Below, piece by piece: positions 24,129-36,094 of a DNA stretch of 64,000 bases. The notes below the pieces were generated by a model. The model did not search any database. It worked only from the letters and a program-made list of their open reading frames with translations, and was not told the DNA's origin. Source of the stretch: Trichoplax adhaerens (lineage: Eukaryota; Placozoa; Uniplacotomia; Trichoplacea; Trichoplacidae). The number at the start of each line of letters is the position of its first letter. Within the stretch, counting starts at the first letter, position 1. Position numbers and translations under genes: made by a program. Location of the stretch: NCBI RefSeq assembly GCF_000150275.1, contig NW_002060951.1, positions 2,428,297-2,492,296 on the forward strand. The letters are read 5' to 3'.

Positions 24129-25538
24129 TAGCCACCCTCACAGTACTGCGGTTGCTTGTGACCTGCTTGTGCTAAAGTTATTACGTTAACGATTTATTTA
24201 GATTATAAAGCATATACGTAAAGTTTTATAATGCCTGTTTTTGATTTTTACTTAATTCTAGATAATCATATAGGCTGTTAATGTCATAAATTGCACTCTG
24301 TAAATAAAATAAAATATATATATATATATTTGTAAATATAGAATGCGCTCACGGCGGCTCACCGTCGCAAGAGCATTATGGTATTACTGAAATTGTGGTA
24401 AGCCGTGGCATTAGTAAAATATTCCTTAGATCTTCGTACGTAATTTTCGAATATATGAGTACTTGCATAACGCGGACTGTATGCTATGGAATGTGCTTAT
24501 ATCTTCTGTATTAATGTTAATACACGTATTATTACTATGCTCTTGGATTGTAATCTTAATTTTAACAATAAAGCTCTTGGCTATATTCCATCTAGAAAAT
24601 TAAGAAGCAATGTACAGTACTGTATTAGAGCTACGAACTACAGTACCTGCACTAATATACAATTCGTGGGTAGGAAAGAACAATATTTGCGTTTGAGCTC
24701 AAGAACTTTATTACTTTATAGTATACCCGCAGCATTAATATTATCTCATTCGCACGGCTTGGTATTTTAACCTTAATCAATACTGTACTGTACAGTGTAC
24801 AGTACAACATATAGCTTTGAGTTGAAAGTACTTAAAATTCTTACTGATTTAGATGCTGACTAAGATACAAATTTAAATCGAACCTCAGACGCTGAATGAT
24901 TGATTACATAATATTAATTAATTATTACTGGATCAGTACTCCTGATTTTGGAGAAGTTGTAAAATTACGGGTATCGACACCCAAATAAACGAACGGTAAG
25001 GAACTGTACTGTACACAGTGTACAGGAACAGAAAGGTTATCTTCTGTATGGTACTGTACTGTACACTGTACAGTACAGCTTGTTAACTTAATGATACTGC
25101 ACTGTGCAGTATCATTGTACAGTACCGTGGCGATACGCAGTACAGTACAATACAGTATACTGTACTGTATTATACGAACTCGAATTATTTCACCAACTTA
25201 AATAAGTAAATTAAATACGTTCCTACTTAAATATTTTTCAAATGTACGGCACCAGAATCTAATATGATCAGTAAAATGTCGATCACGCTTTTTGATTATA
25301 ATACCTTTCATACGTGAATTCCATAGCACATTATAATACTTCTAGGACAATCTTATGATCGGATATTTTTGCAAGTGAAAGAACATGATTTTATAACGTG
25401 AACAAAATCTAGTGATCTTGGAAGCTTCTTTACTATCGATAGATTCGAAAGTGTAACGTCGGTTTAATCATCGTATACAACTTTAGTAACCAAAGACAGC
25501 ACGCTTTTGGTGAGCCGTCAATAATTATAACTAACAAG
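24129..25538. other. Intergenic region between checkpoint kinase and SPPL3
   Basis: 1.4 kb. It starts with the kinase 3' UTR, continues through AT-rich sequence, and has a GTAC-palindrome cluster at about 24610-25170 (several perfect palindromes such as GTACAGTGTACAGTAC variants). A frame of 94 codons at 24486-24770 shows no family motif and ends in that cluster. No gene is supported. Confidence 0.5.
24303..24308 (+). promoter_or_regulatory. Probable poly(A) signal of the checkpoint kinase
   Basis: AATAAA 175 nt past the stop codon, overlapping further AATAAA-like repeats and followed by a TA-rich and T-rich tract. Assigned from position only. Confidence 0.45.
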
Positions 25539-28500
25539 ATGCAAGAGAAACAATTCAGTTGGTAAGTAGAATCTTTATATCAAAATAGCAATGTTGCAAT
25601 AAAATGTTTTTAATTTCTTATATTTACTTTGGCAAATTGATACCCCTACGCACTATACTACTTTGTAAACTTTGATGCCTTTCCATTTTTGCTTATAGGA
25701 TGCAATATTTTGCGGATACCAGCCTGATCCTACCTTGTATCATCTCAGTCTCCTTGATAGCTTACGGAAGCATGAAGTACGGTATTATAGACTATGCTCA
25801 ATTGCTCATGCAGTAATAGACGTTAAAAAATATATCTCTTTATCAACAACTAATTGTTTATCTGCACATTGAATTATCCTAATTGTATAGCATACAGTGT
25901 ATAGTAATATATCGACCTATACTGTACTAAGCGGCTAACGCTAAGTGTAGAACACTGGTATCTACTAATGATATACATTTGGTATCCGGATAATTCCCCC
26001 ATACACTTGCCCTCCAGATAGTTGTACATAAGTACATTGGTAATTCAACCCATTACATGTTTAATGTCAAAGGGAATGGCTTGAATAACTCTTTCATCAA
26101 GAATTAGCTTTTGTAAAGCTGATTCTGTTCCGCCATATCGCAAACGCGTTTAGTTTTTGGAGGGTAGTTGCCCGGGGGAATTGTCCTTGAACCTGATAAT
26201 CTATCGATTCAATGAATAAAATCTACAGCATTCTAGATTGTAAGGCCACAGCTGATCTACACGACGTCCAATATATCAATTAATAATGTTTTGAATTCAG
26301 TTTAGTTTAATAAATACAATTATAGATATAAAAGTATATTTATTACATACAATCAGAATTATTGATGAATCGCTTACATCAAATCTCAGATTGATGCAAT
26401 GATTTCTGATGGAGGACACTCTTTATCTAGAGATTGAAGCGAAGAAAAATTCTTAATCAGATAATGACACAATATGAACGTTATATCCCCTAAAAGTACA
26501 AATCTAATGAAAGTAGAAAATTTTAACGCTCTATAGCTAGATATGCATTAAATATAACTATGCAATGATCAAGTTTTAAATCATAAGCTTGCTTTTTGGT
26601 GCTAATATTGGAATAAGATCGTTAGTACCTCAGTACACGTAGTCTGATTTACAACCTTAAGCTTTGCTATTAATATTTTACAGATACAAGTACAGTAGTA
26701 TGCTGTACTGCAGTGATACGAGTACATACATAGGACTACCATATCATTAAGTTACGTTAGATAAATTTGATTTAAAATTCATTATATCACAAAGAATGAC
26801 TAACCACACCGAACACAAACAGCAAAATGAATATTTTTCATAAGTTATTCATTCATAATTTGCTGAACGTATGTTAAAGTTACACAATAAGTATAACGCA
26901 CATCAGTAATATACTACATTATCGGTATGATGAAAACATTTGCATAAATTGCCCGTAGACTTACTGTTTGTAACTCTATAGTGCTATTTTGATAGAGCCT
27001 GAAAAATGAATACATCTTAAGGTGTTTGCATATCAAGATAGCACATTACGATTTATGAATAGATATAAAGATAATGTACAAATTTATTTTATATCTTTTC
27101 ACAACCCTGTTGAGAATAAAGATTTTATATCGTAAGAATAATCTATAATCTGGATCCTTTATTTTGAGAACTAACCTGTGTTAAATTACTCGCAAATTAG
27201 ATCTCTAGCTTTCGATATTAGCAATTCAGAAGAAAATAAAGATTATTCTGGTAAGTCTCTTTCCTCTCTGTACTCCAAAAAAAAACGGAATTGAATTTTG
27301 ATATTAAAAACTCGTACTGTATATGGTACAGTAATAGGCAATAAAAGTGATAATAGTTTTATTTATTGATCTAACGAGTCCTCGCATTCAATTTAAAACG
27401 GAGTACAAACATTTTAAAATACTGTAAGTAAGCAATTAAACCATCGTTTGTATGCTCTAGTATAGTAAAAAGTTCGATATAGTGTAGACCACATCACGTT
27501 GTATCATTAAAGAATTAATATTTTCCTTGGAGATTTAGCTATTCTCTGCCTGTATAGGTAGTTCTAAAGCAGCATCAAAAGTACAATATTTATGAATTTT
27601 GCCTAAAAATAGTAACATTAACTTGCATATTCGTACTTACATACATATACGTACATAAAATCTCGTAAATTTTATCTTTTTTACCACCTTTCAATTCGGC
27701 CATGTAGATAAAGTTCAAATTATCGACAGCAGTCAAGCTATTTATCTTCCTATTGGGTCATCTATCTTTTTACTATGCATGTTCTTCTTTTCTAGTTTTT
27801 TCCAATTTATTCTCATCCTTATTACTGCCGGTACGTAATGATTATACCTCTCAATCATTTGTTGCCAATAATCACCTACGTCTCGTGTATATATTTATAT
27901 ATAGAGAGAAATATTATATTACAGTAATTGTCATAATCTTTTAAGTATTTGTAAAAATTTCAGGTATCACAGTCATGGCGTTCGATTTTGTACTTTTTTC
28001 TTTCTGGAAAACTTGCATCCAAAGAATTTTTTGTAAAAGAAATTTGTAAGGGTTGAAGAATTTTGACTCAAAATAAACTCATAGTAATTTGATACTATGA
28101 TTATGCGGATATTACCGTTGATAACTTAAAAAACCTTTCTTCAGCATTGACAACAAATATCACCGGTGTTGCAACTATTCGTGTACCGAAATTTGGTCTC
28201 TGTTCTTCGCAGTTATGATGGTCTTCTTATGGCTGCTTACTGGACACTGGCTAGTAATTGACGGTACGAATAATTAAGTCATGATTTATTTGATCTCACT
28301 TCCGCGTCGCTTTTACTTACCAAAAGCACTGCTCTTAACAATCATATTGTGGCACTTATCTTGCCATAGTGATAGGGATGGTGCTGTGCACCGCGGTCAT
28401 AACGTATGTAAGGTTACCTAATCTTCAAGTATCTACATATCTTCTTTGCGGGTTGTTAATCTACGATGTTTTCTGGGTTAGTAAAAAACTTAGATGAAAG

Positions 28501-30749
28501 AGACTATAGTTATAACATGACAGATCACATGCAGTAATAATAAAATATATTAATTTTAACACTGTTAATATTTTACATAGGTCTATTTCTCTGAAAGAAT
28601 CTTTAGATCTAATGTTATGATTGACGTAGCAATGAGCACAGCAAGAAATCCGGTATAATTTATCTTATAAACTCTGTAATTTCTCTCTAAATCATCGATT
28701 CTCCTGAGTAATTAAAGTTATAAAAATCTGCAATATTTTATTATCACTTTATAATATTTAACAATATTTGTGAAGATTAATGTAGCCGCTGAAAAGATCA
28801 ATATAGCCAATTCTGCAAGTTCTTTATTGCGATATCTTCCTCAGCATATTCAGCTGCCCGGCAAATTGATTTTTCCAAGGTCAAAATTATACTTCGCGAA
28901 TCACTTTGATATCACATTTTCACTTCTTTATCAATTTTGTAACTTCTTACGAATATCTCCATTTCGATTTATTTCAGCTTTCATCACAGAGGTTATTATG
29001 TAGTACTTGGCTTGGGAGATATTGTAAATAACGATTAATTCGTAGTGAAATTTACTAAAATTTAACTGAATTAATGTAGTACTACGGGATACACTTTAGG
29101 TTATTCCGGGATTGTTAACAAGCTTCGCTCTAAGATTTGACAATTTCAAAAGTAAACAAAGTGACTTATTAAACAAGTCCCGCCTTATGACTGTAAATTA
29201 CTTCCGTTGTTGCCTTATTGGTTATGCATTCGGTGAGGAAATGGAATACATTACGCTATGAAGCTATTTTTCATTTCAATGCGGCATACGAGAAACTGAA
29301 ATACTTACTGCTTTCATAGGACTATTCCTAGCTGGTGTATTTGCCACCATATTGAATGCTCCTCAACCGGCATTGTTATTTTTAGTTCCTTCAACATTGC
29401 TGCCTCTGTGGTTGCTGGCATACAAGAAGGTAAAGATTTGATTTTAATCGCTAATAATATAAACTCTTGTATATATGGTAGTTGTTATTATATACTCGTA
29501 TTTTAATATCTGTAGCTCGTATAGCTTAATTAAGGTATTTCCTGTAATACTCAATTGGTAACAACTTATTAAATGACCATAGCTTCAATTCGATAAACTG
29601 TATTTCGTTACAATGTGAGTTGAATAATATTCTTTACTGGAATTATTACGAAAATTTATACCGCTTCATTGTCTATCTCGATTCAGATGGTGTTATAACC
29701 CTACGATTATAATAATTAAGACACACGGTAGATGTAGACATGAGTCACGGGACACATAAAATAGCCATCGTTTTTTTAATTAATAAAGCCAGTAGGAGTA
29801 GTATTAGTCAGCTTTTACATAGTTTCATATATCTACACTACTTTTGATTACTTGTATAAATTCTTCCTGCTATACTGCACTAGTTAAAGAGCAGTACGAA
29901 CCGTCCATATGGTTGCCACAGTAGTATTAGCCAAAGGTCGTGATACATAACAGCCTGATACTATACTATGCTATGCAAAGAATTAGATTATACTAGTTTA
30001 TACTGACGATTTCAATAAATTGAACTTAATCTCTTTACTTAGTCATTTATAATACTCATGTTGCAGCCTTAAAATATATGCAATGAAACGTAGCAAATTA
30101 GCAACGATAGAATTAAATTATGTAGTTAGCAGTTGTGGGAAATTATCACAATATACTGAATGGTGAGCGTGTCATGAATAAGCCATTGGACCAATGTATT
30201 AGATACTAGCATTTCTCTCATAGTAGTCTCTAGTGCTCGTATGTCGAAATAACACTTCTCTGTGGTATCTAGTGCACGGTCTAACCTTTTCCCAGAGTTA
30301 CAAGACAATGTTATTCTACTATTAGTTCTTTATATCTACGGTATAATGCAATATACAGCATTACCTAAATATTAGATCTAGTTAGACAGTTCAGACTGCT
30401 CTGAGTTATGATTTAAAGAAGATTCCGTTGACTTCTTTCAGAGTCTACCCCGAATTTAAAAGTAAAGTAAATCACATCTTAAGATATATTCCGCACGCAA
30501 TAGCTAGTCAATATTTTGGTAATCAGATGTTACTAATTTAGTCATCTCCCTTAACTAATCTCACTCACATGGACGTATTCATGTAAACCATTGCCTATTA
30601 TATCTATAATAATTATTTGAGTTAGTTCATTCTAATTACTGCGACAGATTTAAAACATTTTTCTATTTTATTTACAGAATGATATAGGGTATATGTGGTC
30701 CGGGTCTTTTAACGAAATTAAAATTAAGCGGGAAGTTAATATTATATAA
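25539..30749 (+). CDS. SPPL3: Signal peptide peptidase-like 3 intramembrane aspartyl protease
   Basis: Thirteen exons: 25539-25561, 25699-25776, 27201-27250, 27708-27830, 27964-28045, 28145-28263, 28370-28476, 28581-28652, 28776-28879, 28978-29023, 29100-29232, 29320-29429, 30678-30749; 1119 nt, 372 residues (human SPPL3 about 384). Multi-pass membrane protein with the presenilin/SPP catalytic signature: Y190-D191 in LLIYDVFW, G264-L-G-D267, and the C-terminal PAL motif 329-331 in QPALLFLVP. Other SPPL3 stretches are [21 protein letters not shown] and [14 protein letters not shown], plus a short cytosolic tail after MWSGSF. In animals SPPL3 acts in the Golgi, cleaving type II glycosyltransferases and so tuning glycosylation. 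The short first exon (seven codons plus two bases) matches the SPPL3 N-terminus (Q-F-S-W). Introns 2 and 12 are unusually long for this window (1.4 and 1.25 kb); intron 2 contains a foldback element. Confidence 0.95.
25984..26187. mobile_element. Candidate MITE-like foldback element in SPPL3 intron 2
   Basis: Imperfect terminal inverted repeats of about 30 bp: the left end contains GGATAATTCCCCC and TGCCCTCC, the right end GGAGGGTAGTTGC and GGGGGAATTGTCC, about 145 bp apart. About two-thirds of arm positions pair, including AATTCCCCC/GGGGGAATT. The element is about 200 bp, codes for nothing and sits inside an intron. This is what a small non-autonomous DNA transposon looks like, but no target-site duplication was clear, so the call is tentative. 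Confidence 0.45.
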
Positions 30750-32650
30750 CAAATTGTCGAGCAATAAATATTGCTTACATTGCGATATAGGGTTAATTCT
30801 AATTGCTTAAAAATTTTCTCTGATAGAATACTATAGTGCTATTATGATTATCAAAAATTCTCATAAATTTTATTTCTCGGAAGCAGTAATTATAATCATT
30901 CTTTTTAAAATAGTATTTACTTAAGCTTACTGAGCTAGCCATCAAGCTAAATATTACGAAAGTTATAACCGACATGGTAACATTAATACGATCTTATGGG
31001 CATATTTTTAAAGTTACGTATAGCTATACAGTTTCCAATCTATTTTATTCAATCAAGAATCCTAGAACTATACGTGAAAATGGATATGCTACTAATAGTA
31101 AACGAACATCCTACTTACATCTATATTCGCATAATAGTAAAATTAGTTATTTAATAATCACTCGTAAGACATTGTAACCTACAAACTGAAAAAGGGGATA
31201 TATCGCCAATTAAATGTAGAGGCACTTCTAATCTGCTTAAGTCTCAGCATTCAATGTCTTATATTATTTACAAGAAAATGTATCGTCTGCTGATAATTAT
31301 AATATACTTAGTCTTTGATAAGTTCTATACCGATAATAAAGATGTGCAATTACTTGCATGATTATTAATAAGTTTCAATGACTTGCGGAGTTTGAGGTCT
31401 TGGAAAGCGCCTAAACCAAATATCCTTCGCTTTTACGATACTCTACAAAATCTGAAGATAAACCCTTGCATATTTTTCAACCAAACATTGGAAATGTTAA
31501 ATAAGGATTCTCGAAAATTGAATTATATCATGATATAAATCCCGTTAGAATATCTATAAATCTATCATTACAATTTGATTTATTTATTTAAAGCTCACAT
31601 CTTCTATAATTATAGTGGGTCGGTTATTTACAAATTTTATTATATAAACGGATGCGTTTTTAACTTCTACAGTTCTTTCTAAATCTTTCGTTGTAAGCAA
31701 TAAAGTCATGTAAGATTATTTAAATAAAATTGAATTAAAAGGTAACATAGAATTAATATCATATATCTTCATGACATTATCTTCCTATCTTGTACATCCT
31801 GGACTACCGCATTAAATTTCAATAAAACACATTAAAATTTGTAACTGTGATTACAAAGAATTAAGTTAAACGTCCCAATGTGTATTTTAAACTGTTTAAT
31901 AAATTATTCTAATACCCTGATACCCAATATTGAATAACTCTATCATTAAGACACTTATTAATTATGCTTCCATAGTTGCATATTAATTTTTGTAAAGCAA
32001 CTTTAAGGCGTTTTAAATTAGGCCTACTTACGACCGTACCGACCTATACAGTACAATAAAAATTTAAAAGAACAAAATATATGGTAGTAAACTAGAGATT
32101 TATCATCATTGCTATGGATAGATCTTTAATAATATCAAATAGATATAATTACGCTTTCTGATAAAATAAATTGTAGGTAAAAACTATCAAAATAAAGAAA
32201 TAATGTAAGCTTCCTCATTTAAAAGCCATATCACTTCAACGTGCTGCATTTAATTAGAAATTGAAAAGTGATAATAGCAAATGTATCCTTTATCGTTTCG
32301 TGCTTCCTTCCAAGATTATTTCAAATCCCATTGAATTACGTATTATTATTCTGTATAGGGAAAAAATAATCGCTTTGAATGATTTCATAATGGCATTTAT
32401 TGATACAGGCTTGTTAACATAACAATAGCTACTTGTTTACACTCTTTTATTAAATTTGATTTATTTCTTTATCATTTTAATGTTATTGAGTTATCGCTAT
32501 CCTGATAAAATGTAATGCAGTTGCGTCAATCAGTTCATTTTGACCGTAAAGAATTTGAAAAGAAAAGAGTACTACGGAGCGATAGAAGAAGGAAGAAATA
32601 TTTCTGTAAAGATAGTTACTTGTTGATCATGAATAAAATTTAAGGAAAGT
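30750..32650. other. Intergenic region between SPPL3 and the FAM43-like gene
   Basis: 1.9 kb of AT-rich DNA. SPPL3's likely 3' end is immediately after the stop (AATAAA at 30763-30768). No exon-like stretch, RNA gene or repeat array is recognisable; the frame at 30974-31177 has no motif and a composition typical of non-coding DNA here. Confidence 0.5.
30763..30768 (+). promoter_or_regulatory. Probable poly(A) signal of SPPL3
   Basis: Canonical AATAAA only 14 nt past the SPPL3 stop codon, which would give a very short 3' UTR. Assigned from sequence and position only. Confidence 0.5.
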
Positions 32651-33229
32651 ATGGCAAAAGAATTATTTCGTTGTCTATGGTGTTTGCTTCCAGATACATT
32701 TAAGGAAAAAGTTCAAAAATCAAGTAGAAAGGATGCATCGAGGGAAGTTCTATACTTAGGTAAGAGAGATGTTGAATCAGAATTTGGTGCCGATACAACT
32801 AAAGAAGCAATATCATCTCTGTGGTCGGATGGCAAACCAAATTTAAAAGAATTGCGAATATCATTTACTTGGTTGGGGCTACATATGGAAGATCTTGAAA
32901 CAAATCGTGTACGCGTATATCCAATTGAAAGAATTTCATATGCCATCGTTGATAGTGTTTTCGATCGCGTATTAAGTGTTATTATCAAGACAAATGATTT
33001 GTTAGAATGTTACTGTTTTTTATTCTCTAAGCCATCTGAAGCCAAGGGCATGCTACGCAATTTCGAAAAGTCATTAACCGATGCTGCAAATTTGTATCTT
33101 TCAAAAGCATTCGAAAATGATGGTAAACTAGGCTTTGAAAATTTGGCTTACGATGATCAGACAGTTAATTATAATAACTTTTCTTCTAGTGCTTCGTACG
33201 ATAGTCGATCGCGTGCGAATACGAATTGA
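32651..33229 (+). CDS. PTB/PID-domain adaptor, FAM43-like, intronless
   Basis: A single uninterrupted frame of 192 residues starting at ATG 32651. Residues about 33-150 look like a phosphotyrosine-binding (PID) domain: REVLYLGKRD at the first strand, a helix EAISSLW, strand LKELRISFTWLGLHM, then the PTB core ERISYAIVD, DRVLSVIIK and CYCFLFSKPSEAKGML leading into the C-terminal helix (FEKSLTDAANLYL). Strand order and spacing match FAM43A/FAM43B and more distantly LDLRAP1/Numb PTB domains. Human FAM43 genes are also single-exon, which supports the match, but LDLRAP1-like identity cannot be excluded from sequence reading alone. A short Ser/Asn-rich tail follows. PTB domains bind NPxY-type tails of membrane proteins; the particular ligand is unknown. 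Confidence 0.7.
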   Translation: MAKELFRCLWCLLPDTFKEKVQKSSRKDASREVLYLGKRDVESEFGADTTKEAISSLWSDGKPNLKELRISFTWLGLHMEDLETNRVRVYPIERISYAIVDSVFDRVLSVIIKTNDLLECYCFLFSKPSEAKGMLRNFEKSLTDAANLYLSKAFENDGKLGFENLAYDDQTVNYNNFSSSASYDSRSRANTN

Positions 33230-36094
33230 AAAATTCTGTGCAAACACCATAATATTCAATTAATAACACTAGAAATAGTGATTCATCAACTATTTTTGTT
33301 TGAGTAACGTAGCCTAATACGATTTTCGATAAAATCACAGATTCTGATTCGTCATGATCGATTGAAATCGATTATATCCGAAAAGACATAACATTGATAT
33401 ACTTAATATACGATATGGTTTTACTTTTGATTCAATTAAGATATCTTTAATCTAACTTTTTTATGATGTCTTATCTGAAAAGATCTACGTTAAATTAAAT
33501 AACTATGTAATGTACCGTATATGCACTCCAGTAATTTCTATGATTATATATCTCTATATATTTATTGTACATAATTGAGATCTTAAATCAAGTATTAGGT
33601 AATTAAAATAGGAAACCCTCTACAATCATTATTTAACTGCGGTTATTTAGGAATCATACTATTCTATTTAAAATATAATCTGTAACTTAAAATCTATCCT
33701 ATTGCTTCCGTCTTAGCAACTGCTGCTTGCATCGCACCTACTTGTTACATTTGTTTCGTATTTTTATAGATCTGGTGCTTTTATTTTCATCAAATATAAT
33801 GTCATACGTGTATTAATCGGTGATATTTCACTAACACCTTCAGCGCTTAAAAAAACTATTTCAATGCGATGTATATCTGTAGTACCAGTACTATGCGCTA
33901 TACACTGAACATAGAAATGTTCTGGCCATTCCAGTGCATATTAATAATTAATTTAGGAACATTTATTTATTTTGTATACTTTTGAAGTCATAGATAATGA
34001 ATAAAATCTACAGCTACAGCCGAAATACTAGACCATTCTCATATTTACTCGCTTTAAATGAAATCATTAAAGTACGATTGTGTTCGTATATAGTAAATAT
34101 TGCCGGTAGGGGAAATTCTTATGCATGATACTTAAAGAATTGAAGATAGTAGGATTATAGAACTAATAACAATCCTATATTGCAAAATATCGTTAATTTT
34201 TAATTTCGCTGTTTTTATAACTACCTCAATTTCATTTACCATAATTTAAAATTTATCTATCATTGCCATTGGGAAACCGCAGATGTTGCTCACTTGTTAC
34301 TTATAATTAATTATTAATAATTAGCAAAGATGACTCTGTCTATATTCGGAGATAGGCACTGTTATTTCTGAAATATACTTTATTCTTTTCAGTAATACCA
34401 ATACATTGAATTACTGATGAATGTGGTTTTATTGTATGCTTAGAACATGCCTAAAGCTCATTAAAAATATATCTACGTTATCTCGTTATTTTTGCATATT
34501 CTGAATTACTACTGTAGGGGTTTATAATCATTACAAACGGTTGTGTAATATTTCGTGTCATCTTATAAATTTATCTATACTTTATGATGAGATAAAAAAT
34601 TTAATTATGAAAATGACAACAACAGAAATCATATTTACTAGTCTATTTGATTAAAACCAATAAAGAAAAGTTATAACAATTGCTAATACGCGTATGTCCC
34701 TGTTAGCCTTCATACTTTACCAGTGAATAACAAATTAAAAGTAATCTATGGTAAAATTTATTTTTAATACGTAAAGCTGCTATAACCTAGCCAGGTTCAT
34801 GTTAACACGAACTATTTAATATATTATCCGCGAGTTTACTTGATCGATAGAATCATTGTATATAATTTTAATTATCAATTTTAGGTCCTTTACTTTCCAT
34901 AACTTATTTTTATATGCATATAACTTGAAAAATCCTTTTAATTTAGTTCTTTTTTCTGAACTGATATCATAGCATGCCTGGATAAACAACATTTAATCGA
35001 AATAACTACTACAGTTCCTATTGCAGTCTTTCAGTTAACCTAATAAATGCAAGTATTGCTTAAATAAACAAGTGATCTGATAATGTGAAGATCAACACTC
35101 GCACAGTATGTACATCTTTTATCCTAGTGGATCAAGGAGCTCATGAGAAATAACTATTCCAAATATTATAATTGAGAAAAGCGGATTATATGCACGTATA
35201 CGTTATCAAATCTTACCAACACACAAATAGTGAATCATTTGAAGTAAATTTTGTACTTTACTTCATAATACTGCCGTACTTAAAATGAGTAACTGTTAAC
35301 CGAATGTCCTTGTAAAACCGATTTTACGTTGTTTTAAAGTACTTTAGACTTTCAAACTGAGTCTTACAGACGATAGTCTGGCATCAAATCATCTCTAAGC
35401 TTGATTATAGTCTCTTACTCAGTTGATTTTGGATAATTGCCCTAGTACAGACACTGCGATAATAAGTTAACAAATATGCCTCGCTGTAAGGTTCACTGGA
35501 CTACAGTGGAGGGATTTCTCCTAGTAGCAGTCCATGACGAGGCGTACGCCATGATATACTGTACACGTACAGTTAAGAAGGATTCCGTACACATAGTGTA
35601 TAGCATTCGTAGTGTATAATTAGTATCGTACAAGGAGTGGTACTCAAGCGGGAGATTCTCGAAGCACGACATTGCATGCAAGTTGTAGGTATCCAAGAAA
35701 CCAAACAGATGACGTTATCGCGCGCAGTCGCAATGATGAATTAGTTACCATGGCAACGACTCTCCGTCGCTTAATTAACGAAGCAACCAACAGGAACTAT
35801 AGTAAATAGTACCTTCGAACTGGTTATCCTACGTAATGAGTAATAATATATAGAGATTTAAAGTTTCTGCAAGTAATAATTTCCACTGCTAATAACGTTA
35901 GATTAAACTCGATGACATGAAATAGCAGCAGTAATCCAGAGTTGCTGGTACTATCAACTAATTTTATACAAGTATTGTTCTGTTTCATCAAATAGTTTTA
36001 CATCAGTACAGTACAGTACTGTACCTTAAAGAATTTTTCTTTATAAACCATTACCCTAAAATTTAAAGTAAATCAGTCCAGAAATCTTTTCATA
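33230..36094. other. Intergenic region upstream of DNAH10
   Basis: 2.9 kb. The first 2.2 kb is AT-rich with no gene visible. From about 35480 the composition is more GC-balanced with CpGs (35480-35780) and includes an X-box (35744-35757), so this end is the likely DNAH10 promoter. A frame on the minus strand at 35493-35696 (67 codons) has no family motif. A GTAC palindrome lies at about 36006-36023. Confidence 0.55.
35744..35757 (+). promoter_or_regulatory. X-box (RFX-binding site) upstream of DNAH10
   Basis: GTTACC AT GGCAAC, a full match to the RFX X-box consensus RYYNYY-N(1-3)-RRNRAC with near-perfect dyad symmetry, 338 bp before the DNAH10 start codon. RFX factors drive axonemal and ciliary genes in animals through such sites (known for the family); binding here is inferred. 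Confidence 0.7.

Noticed and set aside
24486..24770. 94-codon frame downstream of the checkpoint kinase
   Set aside because: Ends in repeat sequence and has no recognisable domain; likely chance.
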